The notes under the pieces: generated by a model
What the model was told of the DNA's origin: nothing
Seen by the model: the letters and a program-made list of their open reading frames with translations, nothing else
Database searches by the model: none
Part shown: positions 16,350 to 23,466 of the stretch, piece by piece
Layout of the letters: every line of letters starts with the position of its first letter
Position numbering within the stretch: position 1 is the first letter of the stretch
Translations under genes and position numbers: made by a program
DNA from: MWBF01 sp040772005
Lineage (GTDB): Bacteria > Chloroflexota > Anaerolineae > CG2-30-64-16
Length of the DNA: 64,000 nucleotides
Assembly: GCA_040772005.1 (NCBI GenBank)
Contig: JAXGYZ010000003.1
Coordinates: 620,001-684,000 of the forward strand
Direction: 5' to 3'

Positions 16350-18131
16350 CTACCACTCTGCACCGTTCCGTTCCGGGTCGTAATCGGCCAGGTCGTCTCG
16401 GTAGAGAATCTCGTACTTGTACCCCTGTTCGGTCAGGAACATCTGCCGGTTGGCTCCGAACAACTGGTCACGCGTGTCGCGCATGACGATGGCGTAGAAG
16501 TGGGCGGGGCGGTCGTCTTGCTTGGGGCGCAAGATGCGGCCCAGCCGCTGCGCTTCCTCCTGCCGCGAGCCGAACGTGCCGCTGACTTCGATGGCGACGC
16601 TGACGTCGGGGAGGTCGATGGCAAAGTTGGCGACCTTCGAGACGACCAGGCAGCGCAGCGTGCCCTCGCGCATCTGGCGGTACAGCGCCTGGCGTTCACG
16701 GACGGGCGTCTTGCCGGTCAGCAGGGGCGCGTCGAGCAACTGCGCAATGTCGGCCAACTGGTCCAGGTAGGTGCCGATGACGAGCACCTGGTCAGTGGGA
16801 TGCCGGGCAATGAGCTGCTCCACGACGGGAATCTTCGCCGGGTCCGTCGCGGCCAGGCGGTACTGCTCCCGGCTTTCGGCCATCGCGTACTCGAAGCGGC
16901 GCTCCGGCGCCATGTCCAGCCGGATCTCATGGCAGTGCGCCGTCGCAATCCAGCCCTGCCGCTCCAGGTCCTTCCACGGCACATCGTACTTCTTGGGGCC
17001 GATCAGTGCGAAGACATGATCCTCCTTGCCGTCCTCGCGCACGAGGGTGGCCGTCAGGCCGAGGCGGCGGCGGCCCTGCAGCTCCGCGGTCATGCGGAAC
17101 ATGGGCGCAGGGAGCAGGTGGACTTCGTCGTAGACGATGAGGCCCCAGTCGCGCTCGTTGAACAGCTTGAAATGGGGGAAGTCATCGGGCGTCAACGGCT
17201 GCACGGACGTCGCGAAGTCGTCGAACAGGTTGGCCTCGTCCGCGTCGCGCGGCCGCCGCTTGTGATAGGTGAGTATCTGGTACGTGGTGATGGTGACGGG
17301 CTTGATTTCCTTGACGTCGCCGGTGTATTCACCCACTTCGTCCGAGGCCAGGGATGTCTTGTCGAGCAACTCCTCGATCCACTGGCGCACGGCCACCGTA
17401 TTCGTCGTCAGGATGAGGGTGTTGGTCTGCAACTGCTCCATGACGCCCATGCCTACGATGGTCTTGCCTGCTCCGCACGGCAGCACGACGACGCCTGAGC
17501 CGCCCTGGGCCGACCCGCCGGCATGGAACGTCTCCATCGCATCCGTCTGGTAATGGCGCATGGTGAAGGCCTTGCCGTTGCGCCGCATCGCGTCGAGCAG
17601 GCGGATGGTCAGTCGGGCGCCATCGACATAACCCGCCAGGTCCTCCGCCGGGAAGCCCACATCGACGAGGGCTTTCTTGATGTGGCCGCGCATGGCCGGA
17701 TTGACCTGCACGGTGCGCTCGTCGATCTGGCCGGTGATGAACTGGCCGACCTTGCGCTGGCGGCTGACTTCCAGCATGAGCAGCGGGTCTTCCGCGCTGA
17801 GCAGCAGGCCGCCATCCGGGGCGCGGCGCAGCTTGAGCCGCCCGAAGCGCGAGACGTAGTCGCGCACATCGGCCTGGATGTTGCCGGGGACATCGTACTT
17901 GCTGTATTGGGTCAGGGCCTGGAGAATGGCATCCGCATCCAGCCCGCTGGCGGCTGCGTTCCACAGCGACAGGGGCGACAGCCGGTAGGTGTGGATATGC
18001 TCGGGGCTTTTCTCCAACTCCGCAAAGCGCGCCAGCGCGTCGCGCGCCTCCTGGTAGCTGGGGTTATCGACCTCCAGCAGAACGGTGCGGTCGCTCTGCA
18101 CGACCATCGGATTCAAAGGATTAACGGCCAT
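16350..18131 (-). CDS. XPB-type DNA helicase (ERCC3-like, SF2)
   Basis: A 593-residue SF2 helicase. An N-terminal damage-recognition-like domain (VQSDRTVLLEVDNPSYQEAR onward) precedes the ATPase: Walker A PCGAGKT (K223), DEVH box (335-338), motif III LTATL followed at once by the XPB-specific RED motif. The second RecA lobe holds VSKVANFAIDLPDVSVAIEV and QRLGRILRP (motif VI). XPB unwinds DNA 3'-5' and, in bacteria, is thought to serve repair. An ATG at 18131 is preferred to a TTG 12 nt upstream; it fits family N termini. A palindromic repeat occupies its leader, and a good promoter lies beyond that. Confidence 0.95.
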   Translation of the reverse strand: MAVNPLNPMVVQSDRTVLLEVDNPSYQEARDALARFAELEKSPEHIHTYRLSPLSLWNAAASGLDADAILQALTQYSKYDVPGNIQADVRDYVSRFGRLKLRRAPDGGLLLSAEDPLLMLEVSRQRKVGQFITGQIDERTVQVNPAMRGHIKKALVDVGFPAEDLAGYVDGARLTIRLLDAMRRNGKAFTMRHYQTDAMETFHAGGSAQGGSGVVVLPCGAGKTIVGMGVMEQLQTNTLILTTNTVAVRQWIEELLDKTSLASDEVGEYTGDVKEIKPVTITTYQILTYHKRRPRDADEANLFDDFATSVQPLTPDDFPHFKLFNERDWGLIVYDEVHLLPAPMFRMTAELQGRRRLGLTATLVREDGKEDHVFALIGPKKYDVPWKDLERQGWIATAHCHEIRLDMAPERRFEYAMAESREQYRLAATDPAKIPVVEQLIARHPTDQVLVIGTYLDQLADIAQLLDAPLLTGKTPVRERQALYRQMREGTLRCLVVSKVANFAIDLPDVSVAIEVSGTFGSRQEEAQRLGRILRPKQDDRPAHFYAIVMRDTRDQLFGANRQMFLTEQGYKYEILYRDDLADYDPERNGAEW

Positions 18132-18156
18132 AACACTCTGCAATTTCCGCGCTTAT

Positions 18157-18269
18157 GCTAACTGTCTATCCGTAAACTCGCTATCCGTAAACTCGCTGGG
18201 GCCGGTCTCCGACCGTGCCCCTGGCTCGGTCGGAGACCGGCCCCAGCAATTCTTGGATAGATTCTAAAC
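18157..18269. repeat. Palindromic element, copy 1 (xpB leader)
   Basis: A 113-bp element with the ends GCTAACTGTCTATCCG and GGATAGATTCTAAAC. The core is a 20-bp perfect stem, CTGGGGCCGGTCTCCGACCG, and its complement around an 11-nt loop. It shares ends and stem base with the copy at 56431-56526. In this copy the unit CTATCCGTAAACTCG is duplicated (18166-18180 and 18181-18195). It lies between the xpB promoter and the xpB start. Confidence 0.9.
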
Positions 18270-18279
18270 ACAATGTACC

Positions 18280-18309
18280 AGTATACACCGGCACACGGCC
18301 CATAAACAA
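18280..18309 (-). promoter_or_regulatory. Candidate promoter of the xpB operon
   Basis: Minus strand TTGTTT (18309-18304), 18-bp spacer, TATACT (18285-18280). A transcript from here would carry the palindromic element 18157-18269 in its leader of about 140 nt before the ATG at 18131. Confidence 0.55.
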
Positions 18310-18340
18310 AGCGTCACTTCTGCGCGTCAGTGTCTTGATT

Positions 18341-18382
18341 TTACCGGTCGATCTGGAGCTTCTTGAGCAACGCTTCGTCCAT
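18341..18382 (-). CDS. Candidate 13-residue peptide upstream of xpB
   Basis: A 14-codon frame encodes MDEALLKKLQIDR and ends in TAA. It has all the signals of an expressed gene: GGGGAGG five nt before ATG, and an extended -10 (TGGTATAAT, 18424-18416) about 34 bp upstream. The peptide is a short amphipathic helix. It may be a leader peptide, a tiny regulatory peptide, or the stub left by deletion of a longer gene. It does not match a family I know. Confidence 0.4.
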   Translation of the reverse strand: MDEALLKKLQIDR

Positions 18383-18415
18383 CGTTCCCTCCCCGTTCGC
18401 AGTCAGCAACGCACG

Positions 18416-18424
18416 ATTATACCA
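18416..18424 (-). promoter_or_regulatory. Extended -10 promoter for the 13-codon ORF
   Basis: Minus strand TGGTATAAT, an extended -10; there is no convincing -35. It points at the small ORF at 18341-18382 and, beyond it, xpB. Confidence 0.5.
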
Positions 18425-18472
18425 CACGAACAGCCGGTGACGCGTGCGTAAGCGAGGAATTTCGGATCCGCC

Positions 18473-18544
18473 TGGAGTCGAGGCTTTAGCCGGATTGGGC
18501 GTGTACGCACACCGCCGACCTAACCGGCTGAAGCCTCCACTCCA
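18473..18544. repeat. 72-bp inverted-repeat element, copy A
   Basis: Begins TGGAGTCGAGGCTTTAGCCGG and ends CCGGCTGAAGCCTCCACTCCA, complementary ends of about 21 bp with two to three mismatches; the centre holds GTGTACG. Exactly the same length as the copies at 33392-33463 and 44105-44176. Confidence 0.93.
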
Positions 18545-18580
18545 ATCTTTTGCATTGCGCTACACTTGGACTTCTTGCCC

Positions 18581-20104
18581 TCAGTTCGCAAGGATGAGCG
18601 TGCCCCACTGGGTCGGGTTGTCATGCGTGGTGCGCGCAGGGGAGGAGGCCAGGACGGTCTGTTGAGCCGGCGCGGCGCCGTCGTTATCGTTTACGGCGAG
18701 GTTGAAGCCGAACGGCGTACCGGCGGCTGCCGCAGTCACGTCTTGCGTCGTCATATCGAACGCCGACCAGGGAATCAGCGCCTCGATGCGGTAGCCGGTC
18801 GCTGTCAGTGCGACCGCTGCGGGGATGTCGAGCGCGCTCTCGCGCGCATACGGCAGCCAGCGATAGCCGCGCGCGCTGGCGGCCTGCGGCCCGAAGCTCA
18901 GGCCGATCTGGTAGTCATCCGCCGAGCTGCTCGGGTCGGCCAGGTCGCCCGCGAGGTCCCGATCGAAGTTCAGCTCCAGGCCGTCGCCCTGCCACATGTC
19001 GGTGTTCTGCGGGCCGGGGCGATAGGCGTCGTCCGTCACCTCGAGCGCGAGATAGAGCCCCTCGCCCGCCCAGGCAAGCTGGAAGCGCGCGGCCAGGTCA
19101 GCGGCGCCGGTCCACGCGTCGCGGCCGTGGACGAGTGCGCTGACGGGCTGCCAGTCGCCGGGCCATTCGCTGAAGTCGGCATCCAACGTCGCGGTCAACG
19201 GCCGCGCCGTGAACCGGCCCTGGTTGGCAGGGCGGGCGACTGCGGACGCCGGACCGGACTCCGGAGCTGCCAGCACGCCGAGGTCCGCGCTGCGCCAGCC
19301 GGCTGCGTGGACGGCGAGCGCCAGCGGCTGCCAGCCCGGTTCGGTCGCGAAGTTGTAGAGTTCGTCAGCGGTGCAGGACGGGGCGTTCGTGCTGCGCAGC
19401 AGGAAACCGCGCTCGAACGGCTGGAGCACCGCGCAAAAGCCCTTCTCCTTATCCGTCGCCCAGCCGAGCGCCTGGAAGACATCGTCGCGCGTCGACCAGA
19501 CCCAACCGAAGCCACGTTCCGGGGCGACGCGACCTGCCGGTGCGGGGCCGCGGCCCGCGGGCTCAGACCCGTCCCACGGCTCTGTGATCGGCAGCCAGCG
19601 GCCGTCATTCAGCAGGACATAGGCCTCGTCGGTATCGCTGCGCCAGAGCATCGCGCCGCGCTCGAACGGCTCCCAGGCGGACCAAACCACCGCCGCCGGG
19701 CCGCGCGCGCAGCCCAGCTCAGCCAGGCTGTAGAGGGACGCCAGTTCCGGCGCCACGTCCGTCATGCAGGCGGTCGGCTCGGTCGGCGTGGACGTGGGAG
19801 TGACGCTCCCGGTGGCGGATGCAATCGGCGCCGCGGTAACGGTGGCCGTGGGCGTGCCCACAGGTGTTGCACCCTCGGCGGCCTCTGTGCCTGTCGCCTG
19901 CGCGGCCGCGGCGGGCGTGCCCGGCGTCGAGGTCACGGCCGGGGGCGTCCACGCGCCGCTGGAGGAACCGACGCGCTGGCGGAAGGTCATGGCGGCGAAG
20001 ATGCCCGCAATGAAGACGAAGGCAACCAGGGCAACGCCGGCGATCAGATAAGGGTTGTGCCGCGGCTGCGGCTCGACGGGCGGCTCGGAATAGGGATCAG
20101 TCAT
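18581..20104 (-). CDS. Membrane-anchored protein with C-terminal CBM9-like domain
   Basis: A 507-residue protein. After a short cytoplasmic start comes one membrane anchor (PYLIAGVALVAFVFIAGIFAAM, about 18-39). A Thr/Pro/Ala-rich linker (about 50-110) follows, then a region with two WxxFERG-type repeats (WEPFERGAMLWRSDTDEAYVL and LQPFERGFLLRSTN). The C-terminal 190 residues resemble carbohydrate-binding family 9 / DOMON-like sandwiches (LDADFSEWPGDW, then LAWAGEGLYLALEVTDDAY and WQGDGLELNFD). It is probably displayed outside the cell to bind sugars or haem. Stands alone on the minus strand. Confidence 0.75.
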   Translation of the reverse strand: MTDPYSEPPVEPQPRHNPYLIAGVALVAFVFIAGIFAAMTFRQRVGSSSGAWTPPAVTSTPGTPAAAAQATGTEAAEGATPVGTPTATVTAAPIASATGSVTPTSTPTEPTACMTDVAPELASLYSLAELGCARGPAAVVWSAWEPFERGAMLWRSDTDEAYVLLNDGRWLPITEPWDGSEPAGRGPAPAGRVAPERGFGWVWSTRDDVFQALGWATDKEKGFCAVLQPFERGFLLRSTNAPSCTADELYNFATEPGWQPLALAVHAAGWRSADLGVLAAPESGPASAVARPANQGRFTARPLTATLDADFSEWPGDWQPVSALVHGRDAWTGAADLAARFQLAWAGEGLYLALEVTDDAYRPGPQNTDMWQGDGLELNFDRDLAGDLADPSSSADDYQIGLSFGPQAASARGYRWLPYARESALDIPAAVALTATGYRIEALIPWSAFDMTTQDVTAAAAGTPFGFNLAVNDNDGAAPAQQTVLASSPARTTHDNPTQWGTLILAN

Positions 20105-20227
20105 GGCATCACTCTCTTCTCACAACAGCCAATCATAGCACATCTGATGACAATACACCGTGCGGCTGCCTATCTCTGTGAGGGGTGGTACAAGGTGCGC
20201 CGTTTCAGGTCGGCGGCAGGGTCATGC

Positions 20228-20261
20228 GGAGGAGCCTGCATTTGAGAATGCAGGCTCCTCC
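20228..20261. repeat. 15-bp perfect hairpin downstream of murJ
   Basis: GGAGGAGCCTGCATT (20228-20242), a 4-nt loop, and its exact complement (20247-20261). It lies 26 bp past the murJ stop on the minus strand without a T tract, so it is a possible weak terminator or RNA 3'-end stabiliser, or a dispersed palindrome. Confidence 0.8.
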
Positions 20262-20286
20262 AGGCAAACCGGGGACCTTCGTGACC

Positions 20287-21846
20287 TTAGCGTCTTCGCG
20301 GTTCCAGCGCGGCCGCAAAGCGCCAGATGGCGTCCAGCCGGACGAGCCGGGCGGCTGCCAGATATGCAACGACACCTGCCGCGCCACGGGCGGCCAGCGT
20401 CATCAGGTTGCCCCAGCCTGCGCGCTCTGCCAGGCCCGCGATGACGATCACGACGCCAGCCATGACCGCCGAGGCGGCCAGCGTGCGCAGGAGCGACAGG
20501 GCGGTCTCCCGACCTTCCACCCCGCCGATGCGCCGGCCCAGGATGAGCAGGAGCGCAATGACCTCCAGCGTGATGGCGATCGAGTTCGCCAGCGCCAGCC
20601 CACCGTAGCCCAGGCTGCGCATCAGCACGAGGCCGAGACCGATGCTGAGCGCGGCGGATGCGGCTGCCAGCCACAGCGGGGTGACGGTGTCCTGCAGCGC
20701 GAAGAAGGCGCGCGCGGCCAGCTCCAGGCAGGTGTGCCCCGCCAGACCGAGGGCGTAGAAGCACAGCGCCACGTAGACTGCCTCCGTCGCGGCCGCGTCG
20801 AACTCCCCGCGCTGATACAGCAGCGCAAGCAGCGGCCTGCCGAGCAGGACGAGCGCGACGGCCGCGGGAACGGCCAGTGCGAGGACGGTGCGCAGCGACT
20901 CGCCTAAGGTATGCCGCAGTCCCGCGTGGTCGTGTCGCGCGGCCAGCACGGCCAGCGTCGGGAAGGCCACCAGCCCGAACGCGGTGCCGATGATGGTCTC
21001 CGGCAACTGCATGGCATCCCAGCCCCATTCGAGCGCGCTGACGCTGCCCGCGCCGAGCCGCGAGGCCAGGTTGGTCGTTGCCAGGAGGCTGAGGTGGAAG
21101 ACGCCCAGGTCGAGCACGCGCGGCCCCATCAGCCAGGCGACCCGGCGCATGCTCCCGCGGCCGGCAGACAGCACCGGCCACCACCGGAAGCCGTAGTAGA
21201 GGAGCGCGGGGACCTTGATGAGCAGGTGGAGCAGCGCGCCGATGACTGCGCCGAAGGCCAGCCCGCGCACGCCCCAGGTGGGGACCAGCCACAGCGCGGC
21301 GGCTGCGATACTCAGGGGGTAGACGATGGGCGCGAGCGCGGGGAAGAGGAAGTGCTGGAAGCCGTGGAGCACGCTGCCCTGCACTGCGCTGACGCCGAAG
21401 ATGAGGGTGGAGACGAGCACGATGCGCATGATGCCGGCGGTCTCGGCCTGCTGCGCAGCGTCGAAGCCCGGCGCGATGATCGTTCGCACAAGCCACGGCG
21501 CGAGGATGGCCGCAAGGATCGCGAGCACGCCGACGACCAGCACGACCCAGTTCGTCACCGCGCTCGCCAGCCGCCACGCGCCGGCCCGATCCTCCACGGC
21601 GAGGAAGTCCGCAAACACCGGGATAAACGCGGTCGCCAGCGCGCCGCCTGCCACGATCGTGAACAACAGGTCCGGCAGCTTGAAGGCCGCATAGTAGGCG
21701 TCCAGCCCGGCGCCGATGCCGAACGTGCGGCCGATGATCATGTTGCGGAAGAGGCCCGCGGCGGCTGCCAATGCGAACGCCGCCGAAACCATCAACACAT
21801 TGCGCGCGAGATGGCGGGCGGTGCTGCGCGGGTCAGAGGCGGTCAC
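20287..21846 (-). CDS. murJ: Lipid II flippase MurJ (MviN family)
   Basis: A 519-residue polytopic protein with about 14 membrane segments. The family start is clear: RNVLMVSAAFALAAAAGLFR, followed by FKLPDLLFTIVAGGALATAF and the PVF-D-A pattern. MurJ moves lipid II or related polyprenyl-linked sugars across the membrane. The GTG start at 21846 is chosen because it overlaps the previous stop (GTGA); upstream in-frame codons are Arg/Gly-rich and not membrane-like. A second murJ-like gene lies at 31791-33371, so one copy may serve an exopolysaccharide. It is coupled to a C39/TPR protein gene. Confidence 0.9.
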   Translation of the reverse strand: MTASDPRSTARHLARNVLMVSAAFALAAAAGLFRNMIIGRTFGIGAGLDAYYAAFKLPDLLFTIVAGGALATAFIPVFADFLAVEDRAGAWRLASAVTNWVVLVVGVLAILAAILAPWLVRTIIAPGFDAAQQAETAGIMRIVLVSTLIFGVSAVQGSVLHGFQHFLFPALAPIVYPLSIAAAALWLVPTWGVRGLAFGAVIGALLHLLIKVPALLYYGFRWWPVLSAGRGSMRRVAWLMGPRVLDLGVFHLSLLATTNLASRLGAGSVSALEWGWDAMQLPETIIGTAFGLVAFPTLAVLAARHDHAGLRHTLGESLRTVLALAVPAAVALVLLGRPLLALLYQRGEFDAAATEAVYVALCFYALGLAGHTCLELAARAFFALQDTVTPLWLAAASAALSIGLGLVLMRSLGYGGLALANSIAITLEVIALLLILGRRIGGVEGRETALSLLRTLAASAVMAGVVIVIAGLAERAGWGNLMTLAARGAAGVVAYLAAARLVRLDAIWRFAAALEPRRR

Positions 21847-23309
21847 GGCAGGCCCGCCAGTGCTGCGGCGGCTTCGGCGTAATGCGGGTTGAACCCCAGC
21901 GCGGCCTGCCAGGCGGCCCGCGCACCTTCGATATCGCCCTGCGCCTGGAGTGCGCGGCCGCGCCAGTAGAACAGCTCCTCGACCGACTTCGCCTGTGCGA
22001 GGGTCGCGTCCGCCAGCGCGATGATTTCGTCGTAGCGGCCGACCTCGTAGTATGCGCGGAACGGTCCGAACTGATACCACAACATGCGCCAGGGGAGCTT
22101 GATGGTGCGTGCCTGATCAAAGGCCTGGGCTGCGCGTTCGTAATCGCCGAGCGCGACCAGGCTGCTGCCCACGTTGAACCAGGCAAACGGGTCCTGTCCG
22201 TTGGCCTGCGCCGCGCTTTCGGCGGCGGCCAGCGACCGCTGCCACATGGCTGTGTCATCCAGGTCGCCCCCGATGATGGCCTCCACTGCCGCAGCGCGCG
22301 GCTCGTCATAGGTCACGACATAGGCCCGGTTGAAGACGGCCCACAGCCGGTCGAGGCCATCATACGGCAGGCGGATGCCCGCGTAGGGTTGGTCCTTCTT
22401 GATGCCGTGCGAATCATAGGAATCGTAGACCACCCACTCGCCCGTCTGGTCGTCATAGCCCACGATGAGCCGGTAATGGCCCATGCCATCGTTCGGCTTG
22501 GGCTCGTACCAGGTCTCGACGAGGACCGGCACGCCTGCGTCGACCAGCGCACGCAGGCGGCCCGCATCGCCGTTGACGCGCGCAATGGAGCGCAGGCCCT
22601 GGCGGCGCGCATACTCGGCCATCTCCCACGGGTTGACATTCTTGTCGTCGCGATAGGGCCGCAGGGCCGCTGCAACGGTGTCCTGGCCGTGCTGCACGCC
22701 GAAATAGCTCAGGTTCATCGCCAGCGTGGCCGGGCCGCAGTTGTTCCAGGTCTGCCAGTAGTGCGCCAGCCCGGTAAGCTGATTCGCGGGCAGGGCCGGC
22801 GGCGCGGGTGTCGCAGTCGGCTCAGCGGTGGGCAGGAGGGTGGGCGTGCGCGTCGGGCGCTGCGTGTGCAGGCTCTCGGCGTCGTCGTCGATGCCCGCGA
22901 GCGCACTGGCTAACGCCAGCGCGGAATTGCGCTCCACGACGGCCTGTGCGCGAGGCGACGGTCTGGATGCGACGGCCGGGACCGCAGTAGACGTGCGCGC
23001 AGGCTCCGCCGCAGGAGCGGCTGGACTTGCGGTTATCTCAGCCGCCGGTGCGCTGGCGGAGGGTGCGAGCGTGGTCGGGGTCAGCGCGCGCGCCGACGTG
23101 AACTCGAAGTCGGCGGCCGGCTGCGCCGCGGCCATCGGCGTGGGCACGTAGACGGGATGGGGCAGGTAATCTGCGATTTCGGTGTACGCCCGGCGCCACA
23201 GCCCTTCGGGGCCGCCATAGCGCACGAGGCCGGCGGCCAGGACGACGGCTCCGGCCATGACCAGCGCGAGCAGGGTCCACCTGAGCGCGCGTTGGGTTGT
23301 CCTGTTCAA
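21843..23309 (-). CDS. Membrane-anchored C39-like peptidase with TPR repeats
   Basis: A 488-residue protein. It has an N-terminal membrane anchor (WTLLALVMAGAVVLAAGLV, 11-29) and a Thr/Pro/Ala-rich linker (60-175). A papain-like Peptidase_C39_2 domain has all three expected residues: Cys191 in NNCGPATLAM, His278 in GMGHYRLIVGY, and Asp296 in VVYDS. Three or more TPR units follow at the C terminus (DPFAWFNVGSSLVALGDYER, then YWRGRALQAQGDIEGARAAW). The likely location is the cell surface. The start is a TTG with AAGG about 10 nt upstream. It is translationally coupled to murJ. Confidence 0.85.
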   Translation of the reverse strand: MNRTTQRALRWTLLALVMAGAVVLAAGLVRYGGPEGLWRRAYTEIADYLPHPVYVPTPMAAAQPAADFEFTSARALTPTTLAPSASAPAAEITASPAAPAAEPARTSTAVPAVASRPSPRAQAVVERNSALALASALAGIDDDAESLHTQRPTRTPTLLPTAEPTATPAPPALPANQLTGLAHYWQTWNNCGPATLAMNLSYFGVQHGQDTVAAALRPYRDDKNVNPWEMAEYARRQGLRSIARVNGDAGRLRALVDAGVPVLVETWYEPKPNDGMGHYRLIVGYDDQTGEWVVYDSYDSHGIKKDQPYAGIRLPYDGLDRLWAVFNRAYVVTYDEPRAAAVEAIIGGDLDDTAMWQRSLAAAESAAQANGQDPFAWFNVGSSLVALGDYERAAQAFDQARTIKLPWRMLWYQFGPFRAYYEVGRYDEIIALADATLAQAKSVEELFYWRGRALQAQGDIEGARAAWQAALGFNPHYAEAAAALAGLP

Positions 23310-23466
23310 AGCGGGTTAACCTTGTAGCGGATTTTGCGCTGGCTTCGCGTGACGTGCATAGGATGGACGCCCGCGTGAGTGAATGCGTTCCCAATCCACC
23401 TGGCCGAAGGATAGCACGAGACGGCGATCGTGGCAATAACGGACGCGTGACAGGAGATACACAAAG

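Larger units (their letters stand above)
18132..18580. other. 449-bp intergenic region upstream of xpB
   Basis: The only gene-free stretch over 300 bp. From left to right it holds the palindromic element (18157-18269), the xpB promoter (18280-18309), the 13-codon ORF and its promoter (18341-18424), and the first copy of the 72-bp inverted repeat (18473-18544), followed by the 3' end of the CBM9-like gene. I see no tRNA or known riboswitch in it. Confidence 0.8.

Noticed and set aside
20228..20261. Insertion-sequence end
   Set aside because: A single hairpin without a transposase, second end or target duplication; a simple palindrome or terminator is enough.
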